17,141 nt of DNA from UBA5209 sp964625015 (GTDB taxonomy: Bacteria > Patescibacteriota > Dojkabacteria > SC72), in assembly GCA_964625015.1 (NCBI GenBank), contig CAZUZI010000018.1, positions 1 through 17,141 of the forward strand, in the 5' to 3' direction. The position numbers and the translations under genes are program-made. Shown here in pieces: positions 1 to 4,889 of the stretch. Below the pieces are notes generated by a model. The model saw nothing but the letters and a program-made list of their open reading frames with translations. It was not told the origin of the DNA and did not search any database. Numbering within the stretch: position 1 is the first letter of the stretch; every line of letters starts with the position of its first letter.

Positions 1-86
1 TATGTGTTAAAATAGCACTGGAGTAGAGAACTTCTAATTTCTTCCCACAATCTACCCCATATCCCTATAGTATAGACACATTTTTC

Positions 87-111
87 AATATTTTGTACAA
101 TACAAAATATT
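87..111. repeat. Perfect 11-bp inverted repeat
   Basis: Positions 87-97 are exactly complementary to 101-111 around a 3-nt loop (98-100, CAA). The arms are AT-rich (core ATTTTGTA/TACAAAAT). It is the first of three hairpins before the small ORF at 277. It could be an operator, a terminator for a gene ending left of the window, or part of a structured leader; the sequence does not decide. No gene is supportable in 1-276. Confidence 0.6.
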
Positions 112-141
112 TATTGTTCTTTAATAATGTATTTCTAAATA

Positions 142-191
142 CAAGGAGTTATCAGATAATGATTTTATCTCGTTATCTGATTATCTCCTTG
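142..191. terminator. Long hairpin, terminator- or leader-like
   Basis: The arm 142-159 (CAAGGAGTTATCAGATAA) pairs with 173-191, about 18 bp with one bulged base and a 13-nt loop. The downstream sequence is pyrimidine-rich with a T run at 208-212, not directly abutting. It may end a transcript from the left or form part of the leader of the small ORF at 277. Confidence 0.5.
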
Positions 192-207
192 CTTACTTCT
201 TTGGATA

Positions 208-258
208 TTTTTAACGGTAAATAGTTAATACTTTGTGTTAATTACTCTCCGTTAAAAA
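208..258 (+). promoter_or_regulatory. Leader hairpin ahead of small ORF
   Basis: TTTTTAACGG at 208-217 is exactly complementary to CCGTTAAAAA at 249-258, a 10-bp stem enclosing about 31 nt. It ends six bases before the purine-rich SD (GAGGAGGAG, 264-272) of the ORF at 277, so it could influence translation or transcription of that ORF. The stem is visible; the function is inferred. Confidence 0.45.
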
Positions 259-276
259 CTCTTGAGGAGGAGAATA

Positions 277-537
277 ATGAATATGACACTCTGTCTACTT
301 CGAATGCAAATCCTCATTCTCTTAAGAGAGTGCGGATTCGCAGCAGAAAGAAATGAACAATGGAGATTTATAGTCTCCACCATATTAGTTGAGAGCGATC
401 TCGACTATACACAATTCACTAATGTATGGAGAGCAAGTCTATTAGCCCTCCCGATTCAAAGAGGGGATATCATTTCTCTATCTAAAATTGAATCTTCCAA
501 TGAACTTTGGGAGATCATAAATAGAAAGCAAGGATGA
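277..537 (+). CDS. Small orphan protein with strong SD (86 aa)
   Basis: I do not recognise this protein. The ATG at 277 is preferred to an in-frame TTG at 262 because GGAGG at 266-270 lies six bases before it and the TTG would put the SD inside the gene. The 86-aa product has a Leu/Cys-rich N-terminus (MTLCLLRMQILILL) too short and polar-flanked for a confident membrane helix. The rest is mixed polar with three Trp and an acidic/aromatic middle (VESDLDYTQFTNVW). Three hairpins precede the ORF, and a terminator-like hairpin starts inside its stop codon. Base use is richer in G+C than in the AT-rich neighbours, like the cassette genes at 2967-4803. It could be a genuine small gene or a leader/decoy ORF inside a structured RNA. 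Confidence 0.5.
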   Translation: MNMTLCLLRMQILILLRECGFAAERNEQWRFIVSTILVESDLDYTQFTNVWRASLLALPIQRGDIISLSKIESSNELWEIINRKQG

Positions 538-592
538 TAACAGCACAACGGGTGCTTCTATAAAATATCATAGGAGCACCTGTTATCATTTT
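535..592 (+). terminator. Two-tier hairpin terminator
   Basis: An outer stem TGATAACA (535-542) pairs with TGTTATCA (581-588). An inner stem of about 11 bp (551-561 with 570-580, including one G-U) closes an 8-nt loop. An unpaired 8-nt bulge (543-550) lies between them on the 5' side. ATTTTG follows. The stem starts within the TGA stop of the small ORF, so it most likely ends that transcript. The T run is short, so regulatory use is also possible. Confidence 0.6.
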
Positions 593-716
593 GTATTGAA
601 AATACTTTCTTAAAGAAGCTTCGTGTATAAAATAAACAATTCTCATGCCTAATAAGATTGTTAACCCAATTTATTATGAGTTAAAGAAGATTCTAAAAAA
701 AGTGGTGGAATAAAAG

Positions 717-1529
717 ATGTTTTATAAAAAAGACAATATATTAATCGATCCTCAAACAAGACCCGATTATCAAAAAATTAAAGATTACCCAGAAATTGTA
801 ATACTAGGACACAGTACAAAATGGCCAGATATAATATCAGCTATTGCAAAAAAAGACCCTAACGTTTCAATATTAGATCATACACTTACAAGATACAGAG
901 AAAGTGTACTTTTCATTAGTTACGGGAAACGAATACTGTATATATTCTCAAGTGAGGGTTCACTTGGTCTACACACTGAAATTGTAAAAGCATCCTTTAA
1001 TGGAGCAAAATATATAATAAATATTGGATGCTCAGGATGTATAAATAGAGATCTAAACATTGGAGATATAGTTATATGTAATAGAGCTGTAAGAGATTCG
1101 GGATTTGGAAACCTATTAGCATCTGAAGATCAAGATGCTCAATGCTCTCAATATCTAAATAGAATCTTGTTAAATGGTGTATCAAATTTAAGTATGAGAA
1201 TAGAGAGTTTCCCTAAATATAAAGTAGGAAATGTATGGTGTGTAAATACACTGTATTACAGTAAAGAAAATGCATTAGTAGCAAAAGAGAAAGGATGTGA
1301 CATCGTCGAGATGGAAATGGAGACAGGAACAATTACTACTGGTTGGTTAAATGAGAACTACTTTAATGATGCACCAATTCAATATGCACAGGTATCATAT
1401 ATATCTGATAAATTACCAATCAATGGAGAAAACTGGCAAGATGTATTCGCAGAGGGTAAAACGGATGCTATGATAACTGGTAAAGTAAACTCTCTTCTTA
1501 TTGCTTTAGAAGCATTTAAGAATTTATAG
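717..1529 (+). CDS. Nucleoside phosphorylase family protein (PNP/UDP)
   Basis: This 270-aa cytosolic protein looks like a member of the PNP/uridine phosphorylase family (phosphorolysis of a nucleoside to base plus ribose 1-phosphate, purine or pyrimidine salvage). Visible family features are the phosphate/base region INIGCSGCINRDLNIGDIVI (about 101-120), followed by RAVRDSG; the ribose-binding VEMEMETG (197-204, the E-M-E signature); and YISDKLP near 228-234, whose Asp matches the general-acid S-D of the family. Length is normal. Substrate specificity cannot be read. A weak GGTGG lies about nine bases before ATG 717. It is convergent with the DedA gene, with 8 bases between stops and no obvious terminator. 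An AMP nucleosidase or MTA/SAH nucleosidase relative is possible. Confidence 0.85.
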   Translation: MFYKKDNILIDPQTRPDYQKIKDYPEIVILGHSTKWPDIISAIAKKDPNVSILDHTLTRYRESVLFISYGKRILYIFSSEGSLGLHTEIVKASFNGAKYIINIGCSGCINRDLNIGDIVICNRAVRDSGFGNLLASEDQDAQCSQYLNRILLNGVSNLSMRIESFPKYKVGNVWCVNTLYYSKENALVAKEKGCDIVEMEMETGTITTGWLNENYFNDAPIQYAQVSYISDKLPINGENWQDVFAEGKTDAMITGKVNSLLIALEAFKNL

Positions 1530-1537
1530 GAAAGGAA

Positions 1538-2140
1538 TTACCTCTTACCCCTCTTCATCAAACCAATATACCAATCAGGATACAGTTTTGAGAAAAGATA
1601 TAATACAACAAATACAAGAACAACAACACCTACATATCCGAGCATATCATATACCCTTGTAAAAGTTGTAAAACCTTTTCCAACCATATAACCCAAGAAA
1701 GATATAACAGTAGCTCTAGATACTGCAACAACAGCAGCACTTCTTAAAAATCTAGATATACTCATAGCATTGTGATGACCTAGATACATGATGCCTGGAA
1801 TAGCTAAAGGACCAAGAAATTTTATAACCATTAATGTAAAAGAAGGCCTTGTTCTATATGTACCCTCCAGCACATTAACAAGCTTATTCCGTTCTCCTCC
1901 CTTTACCTTCGCAAGTATCTTAGCCTCTGACATCCTACTTCCAAGAGTATAGTAGAGGAGATCTGCAGAAAGTTCTAAAGCAATTGCTGCAATCCAGATT
2001 ACAAAAATATTTAATACACCTGCTGCAGCTAATCCAGATGATAAAAAATTTGTAGTAGTACCTTCAAAAAAAAGAAAAAGGAAAATTAATGGGTACCTGC
2101 CCTGCATAATAACTTGGGTAACTATATTGGTAATATCCAT
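1538..2140 (-). CDS. DedA/VTT family membrane protein
   Basis: This 200-aa integral membrane protein belongs to the DedA (SNARE-associated, VTT) family, members of which are implicated in lipid flipping and envelope homeostasis. Supporting features are an N-terminal hydrophobic segment ending in FEGTTTNFLSSGLAAAGVL (about 25-43; the re-entrant E..P-like region), a long helix around 44-66, an amphipathic loop rich in Lys/Arg (69-97), KFLGPLAIPGIMYLGHHNAM (about 107-126) matching the family K-F/R-P-G segment, and a C-terminal helix (about 167-187). The start at 2140 has no SD. The upstream gene on the same strand, the methyltransferase, ends 46 bases away, so the two are probably co-transcribed. 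The family call is secure; the transported lipid is unknown. Confidence 0.82.
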   Translation of the reverse strand: MDITNIVTQVIMQGRYPLIFLFLFFEGTTTNFLSSGLAAAGVLNIFVIWIAAIALELSADLLYYTLGSRMSEAKILAKVKGGERNKLVNVLEGTYRTRPSFTLMVIKFLGPLAIPGIMYLGHHNAMSISRFLRSAAVVAVSRATVISFLGYMVGKGFTTFTRVYDMLGYVGVVVLVFVVLYLFSKLYPDWYIGLMKRGKR

Positions 2141-2186
2141 ATATCTTGCTATTCTATACTATTAGAGAATTGATATACAGTATAAT

Positions 2187-2852
2187 CTATTTTCTACAAG
2201 AAGCTAACAACATACTCTCCCTAGAAAACCTGTAGAACTTATTCCTATGAACCTTTCTAACAGGACCAAGTATGGATAGAATCTTAGGTATGATCTTTGT
2301 AATTGGGAGCTTCCAATAAATAGGATATTGATAAAAGACCTCTGTATTAATTTCTTTAAGATTATATGACTCAAGTAGATTACTGAGCCCTTTCTGTGTA
2401 TACGGCCTTATATGTGTATAGTCATTATAAAAGATATTCATTTGGCTATTCCAGTTAGGTGTAAGAATTATCAACAAACCACCAGGTTTTAATATCCTAA
2501 TCTGTTCCCTCATAAAATGATCTATATTAGAAATATGCTCAATTACTGATTTTGAATATATTACATCAAAACTATTATCTTGATACTTGTATGTATCTGT
2601 ATTGAAATCAAAATACTGTATATCTTTTGAATATACATCTATATTACTCTTTGCAATATCAGCACCATAAATATCAAAACCTAAGGAATTAAATGCATTC
2701 AAGAGATCTCCTCTTCCACATCCTAAATCTAGTATTTTTTGATCTTTAGATATTGAATATCTTTTTACTAAATATTCAACTAATTGATATATATACTTTG
2801 TAATAGGTTTCTTTTCTGTATTGTATATTGTTTTTAGATAATTACTATTCAT
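2187..2852 (-). CDS. Class I SAM-dependent methyltransferase
   Basis: This 221-aa protein has the standard class I methyltransferase signatures: motif I ILDLGCGRGDLL (40-51) binds S-adenosylmethionine, an acidic residue follows the second strand (YGADIA, 62-67), FDVIYSKSVIEHI (95-107) is the motif IV region, and RILKPGGLLIILTPN (119-133) is the usual post-motif segment. It resembles the UbiG/Methyltransf_11/23 group. The acceptor is not identifiable: lipid, quinone, sugar and small-molecule roles are all possible. A basic C-terminal tail (VRKVHRNKFYRFSRES) could contact a membrane or nucleic acid. It lies just upstream of DedA on the same strand and is isolated from the cassette genes by their terminator. 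No SD precedes the ATG. Confidence 0.88.
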   Translation of the reverse strand: MNSNYLKTIYNTEKKPITKYIYQLVEYLVKRYSISKDQKILDLGCGRGDLLNAFNSLGFDIYGADIAKSNIDVYSKDIQYFDFNTDTYKYQDNSFDVIYSKSVIEHISNIDHFMREQIRILKPGGLLIILTPNWNSQMNIFYNDYTHIRPYTQKGLSNLLESYNLKEINTEVFYQYPIYWKLPITKIIPKILSILGPVRKVHRNKFYRFSRESMLLASCRK

Positions 2853-2900
2853 AATTTGTATTTTTAATCTATAAAAAATATATATTTACTTTTTATAAAC

Positions 2901-2961
2901 TAAAAAGGATAGAAGGGGGAGATACCAATAGTTATAAAACTAAGAACAGGTACTCCCCCTT
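2901..2961 (-). terminator. Terminator of cassette gene 1
   Basis: The arms 2913-2926 and 2949-2961 (GGTACTCCCCCTT) pair over about 13 bp with one bulged base and a 22-nt loop. Read on the minus strand the hairpin follows the TAG stop within six bases and is itself followed by CTATCCTTTTTAG, a T-rich tract, as expected for intrinsic termination. Confidence 0.75.
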
Positions 2962-2975
2962 ACAACCTATGGTTT
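2908..2975 (-). repeat. 3' flank repeat, copy 1
   Basis: These 68 bases match 3773-3840 at all but about three positions, including the 22-nt hairpin loop that terminator function alone would not constrain. The repeat covers the hairpin, the TAG stop of the cassette gene and its last codons. It marks one end of the tandem unit. Confidence 0.9.
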
Positions 2976-3572
2976 TGTTATCTTTCCAGTGGCAATAATT
3001 CGCCCGTCCAGCAAGAGAATAATTCTCTCTTGTTGGGGAATATATATGACATCCCAATCCCCGGATGAATCCAAGAGATTTCGATATTCGGGATGAGTGT
3101 CCTTTAGGAGGACAGGATATTTGTCGTAAAGCTCATCGTAGGGAAACCCTCCAAGTGGAAGATCACCTAGTGTGATTGCCAGGATATCATTTACAAAGTA
3201 CTCGTCCTTGTAGCCTTCGGCAATGCCCATTTCACCTGAACAGGTGTATGGCTCACTGGAGTACCAAAGAACTGTTGTCGTGGCAAGAAGTTTGGAAGTC
3301 TTCCTGTCATACAATTGGGCTTCGAATTCAAGATTCGGCCCCGCGACAAAGTAGACCTCATACCCTTTCCACCATCGGTGGTTGTCGATACCCTGACAGG
3401 GATCCCAACCTGGTTGAGTTTCTATCCATGCTTCTTCGTTTCTGTACCGAAGGTGTAACCCTTCCTCCCCAGTTTTGTAATCGTAGTACATTTCTGCACG
3501 AAACGAATTCCATGCATATATAGCGATTACGATTATTGCTGCCAAGGGGACGATGACATAAAACTTTTTCAT
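2967..3572 (-). CDS. Membrane-anchored extracytoplasmic protein, cassette paralogue 1 (201 aa)
   Basis: I do not recognise a named family. The product starts MKKFYVIVPLAAIIVIAIYAW: two Lys then one hydrophobic helix (about 4-21), a signal anchor or uncleaved signal, so the other 180 residues are probably outside. That part is predicted beta-rich, with alternating aromatic/hydrophobic runs (YEVYFVAG, LEFEAQLYDRK, DVIYIPQQERIILLLDG). Two Cys (in WDPC and YTC) are at positions also kept in the neighbouring paralogue and could form a disulfide. The C-terminus GKITKP matches GKVKP of the paralogue. Two AAGG-type purine blocks lie 3 and 10 bases before ATG 3572. Codon use is richer in G+C than in the genes at 717-2852. 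It has its own promoter region and terminator, so it is a monocistronic cassette. Function unknown. Confidence 0.8.
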   Translation of the reverse strand: MKKFYVIVPLAAIIVIAIYAWNSFRAEMYYDYKTGEEGLHLRYRNEEAWIETQPGWDPCQGIDNHRWWKGYEVYFVAGPNLEFEAQLYDRKTSKLLATTTVLWYSSEPYTCSGEMGIAEGYKDEYFVNDILAITLGDLPLGGFPYDELYDKYPVLLKDTHPEYRNLLDSSGDWDVIYIPQQERIILLLDGRIIATGKITKP

Positions 3573-3710
3573 TTCCTTTTTTCCTTTTCTGGTTTGACCA
3601 TAGGTGTTTTTAAAGAGCAGAGTATATTATATCATAATACTATAGGATTATAAATATCAACTAGTGTAAGAACGCAGTAAAGATAATATAGTCTGACCTT
3701 CAATTTAAAA
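3570..3710 (-). repeat. 5' flank repeat, copy 1
   Basis: The region upstream of cassette gene 1 aligns with 4450-4590 upstream of gene 2, with only scattered differences and small indels. It includes the ribosome-binding region, the boxA-like 14-mer and the -10 element. The homology continues to a point corresponding to the start region of the 61-aa gene at 4618. In copy 1 that spot reads ATG TTT TTG TAA (3727-3738), possibly a dead remnant. Confidence 0.85.
3607..3654 (-). promoter_or_regulatory. Promoter and boxA-like element of cassette gene 1
   Basis: On the minus strand, TTTATA (3654-3649), a 17-nt spacer and a perfect TATAAT (3631-3626) form a sigma70-type promoter. CTGCTCTTTAAAAA (3620-3607) follows at once and matches the E. 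coli rrn boxA core TGCTCTTTAACA except for one base. It would lie at or just after the transcription start, which is unusually early for a boxA. Confidence 0.6.
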
Positions 3711-3772
3711 ATTTCAAAAGAAAAAAATGTTTTTGTAAACTGGGTATTATAGCGATTCCAGTATTGTGAAAG

Positions 3773-3840
3773 GATGGAAGGGGGAGGTACCAATAGTTAT
3801 AAAACTAAGAACAGGTACTCCCCCTTACAACCTATGGTTT
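3773..3840 (-). repeat. 3' flank repeat, copy 2
   Basis: Second copy of the element at 2908-2975, nearly identical over 68 bases, including the loop and the final codons plus TAG of the gene. It lies about 865 bases from copy 1, which gives the unit length of the tandem duplication. Confidence 0.9.
3778..3826 (-). terminator. Terminator-like hairpin of cassette gene 2
   Basis: The arms 3778-3791 and 3814-3826 pair over 13 bp with one extra G, at nearly the same place as the bulged A in copy 1. On the minus strand the downstream sequence is CCATCCTTTCAC, with a poorer T tract than copy 1, so termination may be partial. The element may have an RNA-stability role. Confidence 0.6.
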
Positions 3841-4452
3841 CACCTTGCCAATGGCAAGGATTTTGAAATTGTCAGGAAAGAACAGTATAAACCTGTTCTG
3901 TTCCGAGACATAAATAACACTTGAACCTTCGGGAAGAGTCCGGATGTACTCATTGTGAGTATAATCCACTTCCTGGGGAAGGTTTGTCGTGTTCAGTGGA
4001 TAACCACCGAGATATAAGTCACCAGAGCGTACCACAAGAACACGTTCACCAAGAGCGATTGAGATAGCCCCCTCGACTCTTAGCGCTCCTACGAAGCAAC
4101 TGTATTCTTCGCCAGAAGACCACTTCACTCGAGACGTTGTCACGAGCTCTTGGTTCTCCTTACGATAGAACTGTGCTTCGAGGAATCCATTTGAATCAGG
4201 GATGAAATATACCAAGTACTTCTCCCGGAACTCGAACGGCTCCTCAAGTCGCTTACATGGTTCCCACTCTGCTTGCAGTGGAAGGATGTCCATCAACCCT
4301 CCTTGGGTCAATATGATGGATTTAACATCCGCGTATGATTCGACTTTGACATCAACGTGTCCAGCGATTTCCATTAACAATCGGACAAACCCTAACATCG
4401 CGAGAGCCAAAAAAACCAAGAAAAATACTTTCCAGAACGTTTTGTTTTTCAT
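3832..4452 (-). CDS. Membrane-anchored extracytoplasmic protein, cassette paralogue 2 (206 aa)
   Basis: This is a diverged paralogue of the gene at 2967-3572, with no recognised family. ATG 4452 is preferred to an in-frame ATG at 4479 because it aligns with the start of paralogue 1, follows the same AAGGAAAAGGGAA ribosome-binding region, and gives MKNK followed directly by a hydrophobic anchor (about 5-24). Conserved with paralogue 1 are WEPC/WDPC, LEAQFY/FEAQLY, the second Cys in YSC/YTC, GDLYLGGYP/GDLPLGGFP, THNEY/THPEY, SSVIYVSEQNRFIL/WDVIYIPQQERIIL, and the C-terminus GKVKP/GKITKP. The mature part should be extracytoplasmic and beta-rich with one likely disulfide. Protein divergence is large although the flanking DNA is almost unchanged. 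Codon use is richer in G+C than the genome background. Confidence 0.8.
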   Translation of the reverse strand: MKNKTFWKVFFLVFLALAMLGFVRLLMEIAGHVDVKVESYADVKSIILTQGGLMDILPLQAEWEPCKRLEEPFEFREKYLVYFIPDSNGFLEAQFYRKENQELVTTSRVKWSSGEEYSCFVGALRVEGAISIALGERVLVVRSGDLYLGGYPLNTTNLPQEVDYTHNEYIRTLPEGSSVIYVSEQNRFILFFPDNFKILAIGKVKP

Positions 4453-4485
4453 TTCCCTTTTCCTTTTCTGAAACTTCATAGGTTG

Positions 4486-4533
4486 TTTTTAAAGAGCAGA
4501 GTATATTATACCATATTACTATGGGATTATAAA
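4486..4533 (-). promoter_or_regulatory. Promoter and boxA-like element of cassette gene 2
   Basis: On the minus strand, TTTATA (4533-4528), 17 nt and TATAAT (4510-4505) repeat the promoter of copy 1 exactly. The boxA-like CTGCTCTTTAAAAA occupies 4499-4486. Retention of both against scattered changes nearby supports function. Confidence 0.6.
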
Positions 4534-4565
4534 TATCATCTAGTGTAAGAATGAAGTTAAGATGG

Positions 4566-4571
4566 TATAAT
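4566..4571 (+). promoter_or_regulatory. -10 box for the divergent 61-aa gene
   Basis: A perfect TATAAT lies 46 bases before ATG 4618. At 17-nt spacing the -35 would be GTGTAA (4543-4548), a poor match. Copy 1 has AATATA at the aligned spot, so the -10 is specific to the copy that still has a downstream gene. Confidence 0.45.
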
Positions 4572-4617
4572 CTGGCCTTGCACTTAAAAAACTATTAGGG
4601 AAAAGAAAGGATATACA

Positions 4618-4803
4618 ATGACCGTAAAAGATCTGCTCGCGTATGGCCTGTTGTTCATCGGACTGTTGTCTCTCATTTCTTGGGCTTTCATAAGCCAACC
4701 AAGCAGAAAGAAAATCAAGGAGGAGTCCACCATAAACAAGATCCTGTTGATCCTTGGGATCATGTTTACGGCAGCTGGTTACCTGTTAAAAATAAAAATG
4801 TAA
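4618..4803 (+). CDS. Small two-helix membrane protein (61 aa)
   Basis: I do not recognise a family. Two hydrophobic helices are visible (about 7-26, LAYGLLFIGLLSLISWAFIS, and 42-57), separated by a strongly basic/polar loop (QPSRKKIKEEST), and the protein ends in KIKM. By the positive-inside rule the loop is probably cytoplasmic, with both termini outside. AAAGG at 4606-4610 gives a proper SD seven bases from the ATG. Codon use (CTG, CTC, ATC) is G+C-richer and matches the cassette genes. It is divergent from cassette gene 2 across a shared promoter region, so the two may act together, for example as a small membrane partner for the anchored protein. A strong terminator follows. Confidence 0.75.
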   Translation: MTVKDLLAYGLLFIGLLSLISWAFISQPSRKKIKEESTINKILLILGIMFTAAGYLLKIKM

Positions 4804-4812
4804 CAAGTGCAA

Positions 4813-4872
4813 GGAGTCTAGAGATAGGACAAATATGAGTATACATACTCTTTACCTATCTCTAGGCTTTCT
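4813..4872. terminator. Bidirectional terminator
   Basis: CTAGAGATAGG (4818-4828) is perfectly complementary to CCTATCTCTAG (4855-4865), and further pairing extends outward. An inner GAGTAT/ATACTC stem (4837-4842 with 4845-4850) lies in the loop. CTTTCTT follows on the plus strand. It sits between the 61-aa gene and the convergent gene at 4890 and probably ends both transcripts. Confidence 0.75.
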
Positions 4873-4889
4873 TCAACAATATTGAAATA

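Larger units (their letters stand above)
4450..4590 (-). repeat. 5' flank repeat, copy 2
   Basis: Counterpart of 3570-3710. The best-conserved stretch is TTTTTAAAGAGCAGAGTATA (plus strand, from 4486), with TATAAATATCA and CTAGTGTAAGAA nearby. In this copy the region also drives, or has acquired, a divergent gene (4618). Confidence 0.85.

Noticed and set aside
1..260. End of a protein gene entering from the left edge
   Set aside because: All plus frames stop within the first 25 bases, and the minus frames show no convincing start or family motif.
2908..2975. Integron attC-like site, because an imperfect hairpin with a bulged base flanks gene cassettes
   Set aside because: The core RYYYAAC and GTTRRRY boxes are not present at the hairpin ends, no integrase is in the window, and the gene orientation plus the T tract fit a terminator.
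3176..3523. Plus-strand ORF of 115 codons inside cassette gene 1
   Set aside because: It is antisense to a gene supported by a paralogue, a promoter, a ribosome-binding region and a terminator. No corresponding ORF is kept at the same place in copy 2.
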